Of a stretch of 64,000 nt of DNA, positions 1-8,011 are shown one piece after another. The notes under the pieces were generated by a model. The model made no database searches. It saw only the letters and a list, made by a program, of their open reading frames with translations, and was not told where the DNA came from. The translations under genes were made by a program, and so were the position numbers. Source of the DNA: Kiritimatiellia bacterium (lineage in GTDB: Bacteria; Verrucomicrobiota; Kiritimatiellia; RFP12; UBA1067); NCBI GenBank assembly GCA_016296065.1, contig JAEDKA010000002.1, forward strand, positions 1 through 64,000, written 5' to 3'. Each line of letters begins with the position of its first letter. The stretch's first letter is position 1.

Positions 1-88
1 CTCCACCTCGAAACCTTGCCTTTCCGATTTGACTCACTTAATTGTACAACTTTCCCTTGGGTTCTGCATATCATGGACGATGGATTTT

Positions 89-97
89 TGGTATAAT
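89..97 (+). promoter_or_regulatory. extended -10 promoter of the peptidase gene
   Basis: TGG directly precedes a perfect TATAAT at 92-97, with a T-run just upstream. The start codon at 117 lies 19 nt downstream. Bases 1-88 contain no gene that I can support. Confidence 0.6.
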
Positions 98-116
98 TTG
101 CCCATACGGAGGATGA

Positions 117-1544
117 ATGTCGATTCTGCTCGCGGCCAGTCTGTTCTTCACGAACCCGGCACCTATGGAGATGCCGAGGGCGCAGGCTTTTCTCGTGAAG
201 GAGCGCGCGGACCGCAAGGCGCGCCAGACGATGCGCCTTGAGGACAGATTCGACAGGACTGATCTCTGGATTTCGCGCTCGGTGGACGGGATGTGGCGCG
301 ACGCCGACGGACGCGAGTTCATGCTCGCGACGCTCGGCACGATCGCTCCGCCGCTCACTGGCGACAGGTCGGTTACGCGCGAGGACTACGTCGCGTCTTC
401 CGCGCCGCTCCTGCGCAAGGACGAGAAGGAGCTGTTCACGGCAATCGACAAGCTCTCGCCGATCGCGCCGACGGAGGAGTTCGCGCGTCCGCGCCAGACG
501 CCGCGCGGCTACAGGGACGTCCGCTACTACCAGGGCACGAACGAGACGGCGATTGTCTGCGCGTTCATCCAGGAGAAGTCGGAACGCTGGTACCTCGCCT
601 CTTGGACCCTCGCGCAGGGCGACTCGTACGACGACTGCGTGAAGCTCTTCGAAGGGGAGTTCCTCGAGAAGCGCGACACGTGGCCGAAGGGCTGGGCCGA
701 GGAGCCCAAGGAGAAGAAGGGCCGCGCGAAGGATCCGCCGCCGCCGGGCGAGCGCGAGCTGCTGCGCGCCGACGCGCGGCACTCCGTCGCGCTGTACGAC
801 AGCTGGCGCGTCACGGACGGAGACGAGTTCACCGTCTTGGACGACATCCAGAACTCCCGCGCCTTCACGGTTGCGCTCACGAACGACCTCAAGCAGATGC
901 GCGGCGCATATGCCGCGGTGATGCCGTCCCCGATCGACGGATCGAACGTGCTTGCCGTCGCGCGCATATTCGCGTCTCGCGAGGAGTACCTCGATGCACT
1001 AGGACAGAACGACCACGGCGACATGGAGTGGAGCGCGGCGTACTGGAGTCCGCAGCGCCGCGAGCTCGTCGCGTACCTGCCGCCGGACGGATCCGACAAG
1101 CTGATCGAGACGATCCGCCACGAGGCGTTCCACCAGTACTTCTCCTACGCGTCGTCGATGATCTCGACCTCTCCGTGGATCAACGAGGGCTACGCGCAGT
1201 ATTTCGAGGGAGGGCCCGACGGACCCGCCTCGGTCGACACGGAGGGTCTCGTTGCCTGCGCGGAGGTGTTGCCTGCCATTATGATGATGGACTACGACGA
1301 GTTCTACGCCGGTACGGACGAGGAGCGGCGGCTCAAGTACCGCCTCGCCCTTTCGATCGCCGTGTTCCTCGAGCGAGGCGCGCCGAAGGTGAGGTTCGAT
1401 CCGTTCAAGAACGTCAAGCGCGACTACGTGAAGTCGCTCATCTCCACCAAGGACATGCGCCAGGCGACTACCATAGCGTTCAAGGACAAGGACACTCTCG
1501 ACCTTTTCGTGCGGGAGTGGACAAAGTACTGGAAAGAGAAATGA
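117..1544 (+). CDS. secreted gluzincin metallopeptidase-like protein (peptidase MA/DUF1570 type)
   Basis: The 475-residue protein begins with a hydrophobic stretch that looks like a signal peptide (about residues 1-24), so it is probably exported. A zinc-protease HExxH motif is present as HEAFH (His335, Glu336, His339). It is followed at the expected distance by INEGYAQYFEG, whose Glu357 would be the third zinc ligand of a gluzincin. This arrangement is typical of peptidase-MA/DUF1570 proteins common in Planctomycetes and relatives; the substrate is unknown. The ATG at 117 is preceded by CGGAGG at short spacing. The stop overlaps the start of the next gene (ATGA, 1541-1544), which suggests translational coupling with gluQ although the functions are unrelated. 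Catalytic activity is inferred from motifs only. Confidence 0.75.
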   Translation: MSILLAASLFFTNPAPMEMPRAQAFLVKERADRKARQTMRLEDRFDRTDLWISRSVDGMWRDADGREFMLATLGTIAPPLTGDRSVTREDYVASSAPLLRKDEKELFTAIDKLSPIAPTEEFARPRQTPRGYRDVRYYQGTNETAIVCAFIQEKSERWYLASWTLAQGDSYDDCVKLFEGEFLEKRDTWPKGWAEEPKEKKGRAKDPPPPGERELLRADARHSVALYDSWRVTDGDEFTVLDDIQNSRAFTVALTNDLKQMRGAYAAVMPSPIDGSNVLAVARIFASREEYLDALGQNDHGDMEWSAAYWSPQRRELVAYLPPDGSDKLIETIRHEAFHQYFSYASSMISTSPWINEGYAQYFEGGPDGPASVDTEGLVACAEVLPAIMMMDYDEFYAGTDEERRLKYRLALSIAVFLERGAPKVRFDPFKNVKRDYVKSLISTKDMRQATTIAFKDKDTLDLFVREWTKYWKEK

Positions 1545-2449
1545 GCTACGTCGGCAGGCTCGCGCCGAGTCCGACCGGCGCACTTCACCTCGGCAATGTC
1601 CGCACTTTCATGGTCGCGTGGCTTCGCGCCCGTTCGCTCGGGGGGAAGGTGGTCTTCCGCATGGAGGATCTGGACCATCCGAAGGACAAGCCCGGCGCGG
1701 CGGCGGAGGCCGTTCGCGATCTCCGCTGGCTTGGCTTCGACTGGGACGAGGAATATGTGCAGTCCGAGCGAAAGGACCTCTACCGTGCGGCGCTTGAAAA
1801 GCTTGTGGAGAAGGGGCTGGCGTATCCGTGCATCTGCTCGCGCCGCGATGTGGAGTCCGCCCAGTCCGCACCTCACGCAGGCGAGCAGCTGCACTATCCG
1901 GGAACATGCCGCGGACGCTTCGCGTCGTGGCGCGAGGCGAACGCGGCGAGGGCGAATCCCTGCTGGCGGTTTAAGGTGCCGGATGATGCCGTCGTCTCGT
2001 TTGACGACGCGTTCGCCGGGCGGTATGAACAGGATGTCTCGAAGACGCTCGGGGATTTTCCGCTCGCACGCGACGAGTTCGGCGCGGGCTACACGCTCGC
2101 GTGCGTCGTGGACGATCTCGACATGGGGATAACCGAGGTCGTGAGGGGAGACGACCTTCTCCCCGCGACGCCGGCGCAGATTCTCATCGCCCGCTCGCTC
2201 GGAAGAGACGCGCCGTCCTACTGCCATCTTCCGCTTGTCGTAGGGCCCGACGGACGCCGCCTCGCGAAGAGGCACGGCGACACGCGCGTTGCGTCGTTCC
2301 GCGAGGCGGGATGGAGCGCGGAGCGCATCCTTGGCCTTCTCGCGGCGAGCTGCGGCTGGGCGGAGAAGGGCGAGGAGCTTTCGCTCGCGGCGCTTCTGCC
2401 GCGCTTCGACCTAGCGGCAATCCCGAAAGCGCCGTTCGTCTACGGGTAA
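1541..2449 (+). CDS. gluQ: glutamyl-Q tRNA(Asp) synthetase
   Basis: This is a 302-residue class I synthetase paralogue. Family knowledge: GluQ-RS activates glutamate and attaches it to queuosine at position 34 of tRNA-Asp; it lacks the anticodon-binding domain of GluRS, which fits the short length here. Visible motifs are the N-terminal APSPTGALHLGN (HIGH equivalent), FRMEDLD, a zinc-site pattern of CxC followed by Y and C (CICSRR then YPGTCR), and LAKRHGD in the KMSKS position. The start overlaps the upstream peptidase stop by 4 nt. A queuosine-pathway gene (queH) lies elsewhere in the window, near 51.8 kb, so this organism probably makes or salvages queuosine. An ordinary GluRS is unlikely because the C-terminal half is missing. 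Confidence 0.9.
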   Translation: MSYVGRLAPSPTGALHLGNVRTFMVAWLRARSLGGKVVFRMEDLDHPKDKPGAAAEAVRDLRWLGFDWDEEYVQSERKDLYRAALEKLVEKGLAYPCICSRRDVESAQSAPHAGEQLHYPGTCRGRFASWREANAARANPCWRFKVPDDAVVSFDDAFAGRYEQDVSKTLGDFPLARDEFGAGYTLACVVDDLDMGITEVVRGDDLLPATPAQILIARSLGRDAPSYCHLPLVVGPDGRRLAKRHGDTRVASFREAGWSAERILGLLAASCGWAEKGEELSLAALLPRFDLAAIPKAPFVYG

Positions 2450-2464
2450 TCACATCGAAAATTT

Positions 2465-2555
2465 GCTCGCGAGGTACCCACCACCCACCTCGAGAGGTAC
2501 CCACCACCCACCTCGCGAGGTACCTGCCATGTACCTCGGGAGGTACCCGCTATGC
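2465..2555. repeat. tandem ACCTCnnGAGGT palindromes
   Basis: The stretch repeats GAGGTACCCACCACCCACCTC about three times with slight variation. The junctions form short palindromes (ACCTCGCGAGGT, ACCTCGAGAGGT, ACCTCGGGAGGT). It lies directly after the gluQ stop and before the RHS remnant. No coding potential is convincing. Confidence 0.6.
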
Positions 2556-2570
2556 GGCATGGGAGGACAC

Positions 2571-2669
2571 GTCAGAATCTCATACGACCACCTCGGACGC
2601 CGTGTGCAGAAGATCACGCCCGAGGCGACGCACACGTACTTCTACGATGGCTGGCTGCTTGTGAAGGAG
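2571..2669 (+). pseudogene. RHS/YD-repeat protein remnant
   Basis: In one frame a 33-residue stretch reads like a single RHS/YD repeat: SYDHLGRRVQKI followed by TYFYDGWLLVKE. No start, no upstream RHS domain and no core domain are present, and the frame runs into palindromic repeats at 2669. I interpret it as the decayed end of an RHS-family gene. The match rests on the YDxxGRRV and YDGWxLVxE signatures, so confidence is moderate. Confidence 0.5.
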
Positions 2670-2810
2670 ACGCGGCATCCTGCCGCGTCAAGGTCGCGAA
2701 AAACTCGTGAACAATTGGAGACGCGGCATCCTGCCGCGTCGTAGTCTGGGAGTGACGCGGCTGGAAGCCGCGTCTCCATGGAAGTGGATGGGGCTGGAAG
2801 CCGCGTCTCC
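2669..2810. repeat. cluster of short palindromes with constant loop
   Basis: Four dyads lie in 140 bp. Two have arms GACGCGGCA and TGCCGCGTC around loop TCC (2669-2689, 2720-2740). One has arms GACGCGGCT and AGCCGCGTC around loop GGA (2754-2774). A partial copy is at 2791-2810. The same design recurs at 10484-10502, 43369-43387, 46608-46708 and 51280-51490, so this is a genome-wide REP-like family rather than a local terminator. Confidence 0.7.
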
Positions 2811-2867
2811 TTGGGAGCGGCGCAAGTGCCGCAGCAAAGCCTGTGTTGCGGTGATGCATGTATACTT

Positions 2868-2904
2868 CGGTATAATTGAGCTTTGCGGCCCCGTTTGGTA
2901 CAAT
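2868..2904 (+). promoter_or_regulatory. two candidate -10 elements upstream of the GH31 gene
   Basis: TATAAT occurs at 2871-2876 and an extended element TGG-TACAAT at 2896-2904. The second is 47 nt before the GH31 start and is the likelier promoter. A Shine-Dalgarno sequence AGGAGAGGAG lies just before the ATG. Confidence 0.5.
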
Positions 2905-2951
2905 AACGGGGTAGTGTTTGCAATGTCCGTTAATTCCAGGAGAGGAGCGTC

Positions 2952-4577
2952 ATGAAAGGCTGTATCTCAACGTTTACCGCGGCTGCGGCGATCGCAGTCT
3001 GCGCAGGAGAGCTCAAGGTGTCCGTTCTGCCCGGCGAGGGCTGGTGGGGCGGCGCCACGACGTATGGGACCAAGGCGCCGTTCGGACTGAACGCGAAGTC
3101 GCATTCGTTCGACATCCGCAAGACGAACGACGCCAACCAGGCCGCGCCTTTGATGCTTTCGACCAAGGGCCGCTGTGTCTGGAGCGACAAGGCCTTCGCC
3201 TGCGTCTTCACGAACGGAGTGATGACGTTCACGGGCGACGCGCCGATCGAGCTTACCCAGGAGGGTGGGGACCTCCGGTCGGCGTTCCTCGCCGCCGCGA
3301 GGAAGCACTTCCCGGCGAGCGGAAAGACCCCAGACCTTGCGCTGATCGAGAAGCCCCAGTGGAACACGTGGGTGGAGCTTTCGTACAACCAGAGCCAGGA
3401 GGCCATTCTCGCATACGCGAAGGGAATCGCCGAGAACGGATTCCCCAAGGGCGGCGTCATCATGATAGACGACACGTGGCAGCACGGCTACGGCGTTTGG
3501 GACTTCGACCGCCGGCGCTTCTCCGATCCGAAGGCCATGTGCGACGAGCTGCACGCCGAAGGGTACAAGGTGATGCTCTGGGTGTGCCCCTTCGTGTCGA
3601 TGGACTCCCCTGGCTACCGCGAGATGGTGTTCGGCACGCTGGACGCCGGGCGGAACTGCGAGAAGGGCGGGCTTATCATGACCGGGAAGAAGAACGTCTA
3701 CGGACACGACGTCGCTCAGGCGATGCCGTGGTGGAACGGCGTGAGCGCGTTCGTCGACTTCACGCATCCGCGCGGCGCGGCGTGGTTCGCGCGCCAGCTG
3801 AAGCGGTTGCAGAACGACTACGGGGTGGACGGCTTCAAGCTCGACGCAGGTGACATCGAGGAGTACCAGGAACCGTACGTGACGTATGTCCAGTCTTCGC
3901 CTTCCGAACTTTGCGAGGCGTACGCGAAGATAGGCCTCGAGTTCCCCCTCAACGAGTACCGTGCGTGCTTTAAGATGGCCGGACAGCCACTTGTGCAGCG
4001 TCTCTGCGACAAACTTCACGACTGGCCGTCGCTGCACCAGCTGATGCCCGACATGATCGCCTGCGGGCTTCTCGGACATCCCTTTGTGTGTCCCGACATG
4101 ATCGGCGGCGGAAGCTGGATGGCGTTCGCGCCCGACGCGCCGACTCCGCTCGACCAGGAGCTTTTCGTGCGAAGCGCGCAGGTGCACGCTCTCGCGCCGA
4201 TGATGCAGTTCTCCGCAGCGCCTTGGCGGCTTCTCAAGGGAGAGTACCTTGATGCAGTGCGCGAAGCCGCGAATACGCGCATGAAGCACGTCGACTACAT
4301 CATCGAGACGGCGAAGGCCTGCGCGAAGTCCGGCGAGCCCATGCTCAGGGCGATGGAATACGAGTTTCCGGGGCTCGGCGCGGAGCGCATTACGGACCAG
4401 TTCATGCTGGGTCCGAGGCTTCTTGTCGCCCCGCAGGTCGTCAAGGGCGCGAAGACGCGCAAGGTGTTCGTTCCGACCGGAACATGGCTGGCCGACGACG
4501 GTACTGAAGTCGTCGGACCGACGACGGTCGAGGTCGAGACACCCATAAGCAGGCTGCCGCATTTCGTCCGCAAGTGA
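2952..4577 (+). CDS. secreted glycoside hydrolase family 31 enzyme
   Basis: The 541-residue protein has a short hydrophobic N-terminus (signal peptide about 1-19) and a GH31-type TIM barrel. Visible GH31 features are IMIDDTWQ, the conserved KVMLWVCPF segment, the catalytic-nucleophile motif GFKLDAGD with Asp298 as the expected nucleophile, and HPFVCPDMIGGGSW toward the barrel end. GH31 enzymes are retaining alpha-glucosidases, alpha-xylosidases or sulfoquinovosidases; the exact specificity cannot be read here. The start is fixed by the AGGAGAGGAG ribosome-binding site. The stop overlaps a GTG start of the next gene (4574-4577), so the two are probably co-expressed. Confidence 0.85.
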   Translation: MKGCISTFTAAAAIAVCAGELKVSVLPGEGWWGGATTYGTKAPFGLNAKSHSFDIRKTNDANQAAPLMLSTKGRCVWSDKAFACVFTNGVMTFTGDAPIELTQEGGDLRSAFLAAARKHFPASGKTPDLALIEKPQWNTWVELSYNQSQEAILAYAKGIAENGFPKGGVIMIDDTWQHGYGVWDFDRRRFSDPKAMCDELHAEGYKVMLWVCPFVSMDSPGYREMVFGTLDAGRNCEKGGLIMTGKKNVYGHDVAQAMPWWNGVSAFVDFTHPRGAAWFARQLKRLQNDYGVDGFKLDAGDIEEYQEPYVTYVQSSPSELCEAYAKIGLEFPLNEYRACFKMAGQPLVQRLCDKLHDWPSLHQLMPDMIACGLLGHPFVCPDMIGGGSWMAFAPDAPTPLDQELFVRSAQVHALAPMMQFSAAPWRLLKGEYLDAVREAANTRMKHVDYIIETAKACAKSGEPMLRAMEYEFPGLGAERITDQFMLGPRLLVAPQVVKGAKTRKVFVPTGTWLADDGTEVVGPTTVEVETPISRLPHFVRK

Positions 4578-5407
4578 AGGCTCTGCGCCTATCGAAGGCC
4601 GTTGCAGCAGTCGCGCTTGTCCTTGCTTCTTCGGGTGCAAAAGCCGAGCCTGGCGGCTGGGGACGCGACTGGTACGCGGACGTCTCCGTGTCGTCGTATC
4701 TGTATTCGCTCGGAAGCGTCCGCGCGGACCACTCCGTCTGGATGATGGAGGGCGACGTCGTGCAGCGTCTGTCGTCCTGCGGACATGTCCTTTTCGGATA
4801 CTGGGCGCTCAGCGACCTCGGCAGGACAGGGGACAGGAGCCATCGGTCGTACGTGTACGAGTCGGATCCGTATCTGCTCTACGGCTACGACTGGGACCTT
4901 GCCGACGGGTGGCTTCTGCGCAACCGGGTCGGAATGATCTGGGTGTTCAACGAGGGATACAGCGTGAAGGAGATCCACCTCATCCGGGAGTGGACGTACA
5001 TGGGGGAGTTGAGGTCTCCGTGGGCCACGCTGTACGGACAGGTCCGCGCGGTCGACGGACTCGGCACGTACGCACGAGTCGGGCTTCACCGGTCTTTCGT
5101 CTTCGCGGGCGGTCTTTTCTCGCTCACGCCGCACGTCGCGATGCATGGCGGTTCCGCGAGGTGGAACAGGTGCCGCTACGGTGACTTTGCCGAGGGGCGG
5201 TCCGTCAAGGCCGGGCTCGGCACCGCCGAGTACGGCGTCCGTCTCGGCGTTCCGCTCAGGTGGGGAGCGAGCTGGTATGTCGACTTGTGCGGATACGACG
5301 CGATAGACTCCCGCACGCGCACGCAGATACGCGAGCGCCGCCGTCGCGGCTCGACGATGAAGCTTGACGCCTGCTTCGTCGTCTCGGGACTCTGCTGGGA
5401 GTTCTGA
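4574..5407 (+). CDS. exported outer-membrane-like protein, function unknown
   Basis: A 277-residue protein starts at a GTG overlapping the GH31 stop codon. A signal peptide is clear (about residues 1-24, ending AKA before EPGGWG). The rest is rich in aromatic residues with alternating hydrophobic/polar stretches such as WYADVSVSSYLYSLGS, consistent with a small beta-barrel in the outer membrane. I do not recognise a named family. Translational coupling to GH31 suggests a role in glycan access, but that is inference only. A GC-rich hairpin follows the stop (5420-5439). Confidence 0.6.
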   Translation: MKALRLSKAVAAVALVLASSGAKAEPGGWGRDWYADVSVSSYLYSLGSVRADHSVWMMEGDVVQRLSSCGHVLFGYWALSDLGRTGDRSHRSYVYESDPYLLYGYDWDLADGWLLRNRVGMIWVFNEGYSVKEIHLIREWTYMGELRSPWATLYGQVRAVDGLGTYARVGLHRSFVFAGGLFSLTPHVAMHGGSARWNRCRYGDFAEGRSVKAGLGTAEYGVRLGVPLRWGASWYVDLCGYDAIDSRTRTQIRERRRRGSTMKLDACFVVSGLCWEF

Positions 5408-5419
5408 TTCCGCTGCACT

Positions 5420-5444
5420 CCGCGGCGGATGTGCCGCGGATTTT
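5420..5444 (+). terminator. hairpin plus T-run fused to the next promoter
   Basis: Arms CCGCGGC and GCCGCGG flank a 6-nt loop and are followed by ATTTT. That T-run leads straight into the extended -10 of the YbaK gene, so terminator and promoter share sequence. Confidence 0.6.
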
Positions 5445-5452
5445 GCTATAAT
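5444..5452 (+). promoter_or_regulatory. extended -10 promoter, near-leaderless
   Basis: TGC-TATAAT. The ATG at 5463 is only 10 nt past the -10 box, leaving almost no 5' leader and no Shine-Dalgarno sequence. Confidence 0.7.
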
Positions 5453-5462
5453 ATCGGCAGAA

Positions 5463-5957
5463 ATGAAACCGACGACAATACCGATGACGAATGCGATACG
5501 TGCCCTGAACGCCGCGAAGGTGAAGTACGAGGCGCGGTGCTACGACTTCACCGAGCACGGGGGGACGATCCAGGCCGCGACAGAGCTGGGGCTCGACCAC
5601 CACGCGACGATCAAGACGATAATCCTCGAGGACGAGACGAAGAAGCCCTTTGTCTGCCTGATGCACGGCGACCGCGAGATATCGACGAAGAACCTGGCCC
5701 GGGCGCGCAAGGTGAAGACCGTCCAGACCTGCGCTCCCGAGACGGCCGACCGACACTCGGGCTACCATGTCGGCGGGACGTCTCCGTTCGGCACGCGCAA
5801 GCGAATGACGGTATACGTGCAGAAGACGATCTACGACCTCCCGGAGATATACATCAACGCCGGACATCGCGGCATACTCGTCGCGATGGACCCAAGGGAT
5901 CTAGACGCCGTCCTCCCGGGCCTCACGGTTCCCGTCGACGTTGCCATAGAGCAGTGA
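5463..5957 (+). CDS. YbaK/EbsC-family aminoacyl-tRNA deacylase
   Basis: A 164-residue protein of the YbaK/ProX editing-domain superfamily. Family knowledge: these free-standing domains hydrolyse mischarged tRNAs (for example Cys-tRNA-Pro). Supporting features are the length, an N-terminal MTNAIRALNAAKVKYE helix, the central KTIILEDETKKPFVCLMHGD strand-turn, and the glycine-rich GYHVGGTSPFGTR segment, which is highly typical of YbaK. The start at 5463 is chosen because the extended -10 ends at 5452; a longer frame extends upstream but would lie across the promoter. Which tRNA is edited cannot be assigned. Confidence 0.82.
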   Translation: MKPTTIPMTNAIRALNAAKVKYEARCYDFTEHGGTIQAATELGLDHHATIKTIILEDETKKPFVCLMHGDREISTKNLARARKVKTVQTCAPETADRHSGYHVGGTSPFGTRKRMTVYVQKTIYDLPEIYINAGHRGILVAMDPRDLDAVLPGLTVPVDVAIEQ

Positions 5958-5992
5958 CGGAGCGCGCCCTCCTTACGCGGGCGGGGCATTTT

Positions 5993-6001
5993 TGGTATAA
6001 T
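5993..6001 (+). promoter_or_regulatory. extended -10 promoter, leaderless
   Basis: TTTTTGG-TATAAT with the -10 at 5996-6001 and the ATG at 6010, 8 nt further on. This places the expected transcription start at or next to the A of the ATG. Confidence 0.7.
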
Positions 6002-6009
6002 TAGCGGAA

Positions 6010-6993
6010 ATGAAAAACACCACTTTGGCATTTTTGGTTTTCACGGCTGCTGTATCCGCGCTTGCGGAGCCGTCCGTGCTCGAAATCGGCTACAAGGCTC
6101 CGGAGCAGCGGACGGAGGCTTCGCCTTCCGTTTCGCTGGGTCAGATACTCAGCGAGATGTCGGAGGAATCCGCGAAGGCGCCCGCGCAGCCCGCTGCGGC
6201 CGAGCCCGCGGCGGAGAATCCCGCGCCTGCCGCCGTGGAGCCGTCCGTAGAGAAGCCAGTCGTTGTGGAGAAGGTCGTCACCAACGTCGTGGAAAAGGTT
6301 GTTGAAAAACCGGTTGTGGTGGAGAAGGTCGTCACGAACGTCGTCGAGAAGGTGGTGGAGAAGCCGGTCGTCGAGGAGAGGGTAGTAACCAACGTAGTCG
6401 AGAAGGTCGTCGAGAAGCGCGTCGCAGATCCGGAGCTCGAGGCGAAGAACACCGACCTCAGCGAGGACAACGAGCAGCTGAGGAAGGATCTCGCAGAAGA
6501 GCGCGCTAAGCTCGCCAAGCTCTCTCGCGCGCTCCCCAAGGAGGCGAAGCAGCTCACAGGGCGGCCTGCGAAGATAACGTCCGACTCCACCGTCTACAAC
6601 CGCAAGGAGGGTATCGCGAGCTTCGAGGGGCATGTGCATGTTGACGACGAGCAGTACCAGATGCACGCCGACAGGGTGTACCTCTTCATGGAGGGGACCA
6701 ACGAGCTGAAGCGCATCGTGGCGATTGGCAACGTGGCAATGACGAACGAGGCCCGCAGGGCCTATGGCGCGAAGGCGACGTATTCGAAGAAGAACGGACT
6801 TGTCGTCCTGTATTCGGGCGACGGAATCACCGCCGAGGTCAGGGACGAGTCGAAGGTGCAGGATCAGATCGTGCGCGGCAAGCGCATCCGCTTCTGGATC
6901 GGCACGGAGCAAGTCGAGGTGGACGAGGCGGACCTTACGGGCGCTGCGCCGTCCGGCGGAACCGATTCCATCAAGAAGGCGCTCGGCAAATAG
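6010..6993 (+). CDS. LptA/OstA-like periplasmic protein with repeat-rich N-terminal half
   Basis: This 327-residue exported protein has a signal peptide (residues 1-19, ending SALA). Residues about 55-75 are Ala/Pro/Glu-rich and are followed by three near-identical 18-residue repeats of EKPVVVEKVVTNVVEKVV (nt about 6247-6415), then a coiled-coil-like Glu/Lys segment. From about residue 190 the sequence resembles the OstA/LptA beta-taco fold: ITSDSTVYNRKEGIASFEGHV, then MHADRVYLF and YGAKATYSKKNG. LptA proteins bridge lipopolysaccharide across the periplasm. The long repeat region is unusual for LptA and may act as a spacer. No other lpt gene is adjacent. Confidence 0.7.
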   Translation: MKNTTLAFLVFTAAVSALAEPSVLEIGYKAPEQRTEASPSVSLGQILSEMSEESAKAPAQPAAAEPAAENPAPAAVEPSVEKPVVVEKVVTNVVEKVVEKPVVVEKVVTNVVEKVVEKPVVEERVVTNVVEKVVEKRVADPELEAKNTDLSEDNEQLRKDLAEERAKLAKLSRALPKEAKQLTGRPAKITSDSTVYNRKEGIASFEGHVHVDDEQYQMHADRVYLFMEGTNELKRIVAIGNVAMTNEARRAYGAKATYSKKNGLVVLYSGDGITAEVRDESKVQDQIVRGKRIRFWIGTEQVEVDEADLTGAAPSGGTDSIKKALGK

Positions 6994-7013
6994 CGTCCTG
7001 GTGCCGAACAGGG

Positions 7014-7031
7014 ACGGCTGCGGCCGTTTTT
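7014..7031 (+). terminator. intrinsic terminator fused to the next promoter
   Basis: Stem ACGGC/GCCGT with loop TGCG is followed by TTTTT. The T-run is also the start of the TTTTTGG-TATACT promoter of the following gene. Confidence 0.65.
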
Positions 7032-7039
7032 GGTATACT
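7031..7039 (+). promoter_or_regulatory. extended -10 promoter, leaderless
   Basis: TGG-TATACT with the -10 at 7034-7039. The ATG at 7047 follows after 7 nt, with no room for a ribosome-binding site. Confidence 0.65.
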
Positions 7040-7046
7040 ATACGGC

Positions 7047-8006
7047 ATGAAGGAAAAGATTGTTTTCTGGGTGAAGACCGTGGTCGGCGACTTCGGTTCG
7101 AGCCACTGCTCCATGCACGCCGCCGGGCTTACGTATTTCTCCATGCTCGCGCTGGTGCCGCTGCTCTGCGTGCTGCTGTCCGTCGCCAAGCTCTGCGGGG
7201 CGGACGACTTCGCTCGGCAGAAGATCAACGAGCAGATCGACGCGATGATAACGAACGTCGAGCGCGGGCAGGAAGACGACCTGGCGCAGGTCGTCGCGCC
7301 GGTGAGCGAGGAGGAGCGCGAGCGCAAGCGCATCGCCGCCGAGGAGTTCGCCGCGCAGGCGAGGGAGATATCGAACGGACTCTTCGAGCGCATTGCGCAG
7401 TTCGACGTATGGACTTTCGGGTGGATCGGCTTCGGCTTTCTCGTGTGGACCGTCATAAGCGCGATCAGCATGGTGGAGACCAGCTTCAACGAGGTGTTCC
7501 ACGTCGACAAGTCACGTCCAGTCTGGAAGCGCGCCTATCTCAACATCTTCACGGCGGTCATCCTGCCGATCTTCGCCATGCTCGCGCTGTCCGTCCCGAT
7601 ACTGAACGTCGCGAAGCAGATCATCGTCGCAACGATGGGCGCGACGTGGCTCACGAAGTGGGTCTCCGACGGCCTCATCTGGTTCCTCGACTCGACGCTC
7701 TTCCGCCTCGCGGTCACGCTCGCGTTCGCGACGCTCTCGTTCGCCTACGCGTTCGCCGTGCTGCCGAACAGGAAGGTGCCGTTCCGCGACGCGGCCATCG
7801 GCGGATTCGTAACGGCGTTCCTCTTCGGGGCATGGGTCAAGATATGCGCCGTCGCGCAGGTGGGCATCGCGAAGTCGTCCGCGCTGTATGGGTCCTTCGC
7901 GTTCCTGCCTATCGTCCTTGCGTGGATGTACATGAGCTGGCAGATAGTCCTGCTCGGCGCTTGCATAACGCATGCGTCGATGGCCGTCAAGGGAGAGGCT
8001 CAATGA
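7047..8006 (+). CDS. YihY/BrkB-family inner-membrane protein
   Basis: The 319-residue protein has five to six hydrophobic segments. The signature of the YihY/BrkB family (once misannotated as RNase BN) is visible: HAAGLTYFSMLALVPLL near the N-terminus, FGFLVWTVISAISMVETSFNEVFHV, and the C-terminal LYGSFAFLPIVLAWMYMSWQIVLLGA. A charged insert at about residues 50-115 (for example SEEEREREKRIAAEE-like sequence) is longer than in many family members. The function of the family is unsettled. The start is set by the leaderless promoter. It ends a few bases before an inverted-repeat arm. Confidence 0.8.
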   Translation: MKEKIVFWVKTVVGDFGSSHCSMHAAGLTYFSMLALVPLLCVLLSVAKLCGADDFARQKINEQIDAMITNVERGQEDDLAQVVAPVSEEERERKRIAAEEFAAQAREISNGLFERIAQFDVWTFGWIGFGFLVWTVISAISMVETSFNEVFHVDKSRPVWKRAYLNIFTAVILPIFAMLALSVPILNVAKQIIVATMGATWLTKWVSDGLIWFLDSTLFRLAVTLAFATLSFAYAFAVLPNRKVPFRDAAIGGFVTAFLFGAWVKICAVAQVGIAKSSALYGSFAFLPIVLAWMYMSWQIVLLGACITHASMAVKGEAQ

Positions 8007-8011
8007 ACGGG

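Noticed and set aside
293..1540. Long frame 293-2449 read as one protein including the region before gluQ
   Set aside because: Only the part after 1541 resembles GluQ-RS. The earlier part is Arg/Ala-rich shadow of the peptidase gene in another frame.
2463..2810. CRISPR array
   Set aside because: The repeats are palindromes without regular unique spacers of 30-40 bp, and there are no cas genes in the window.
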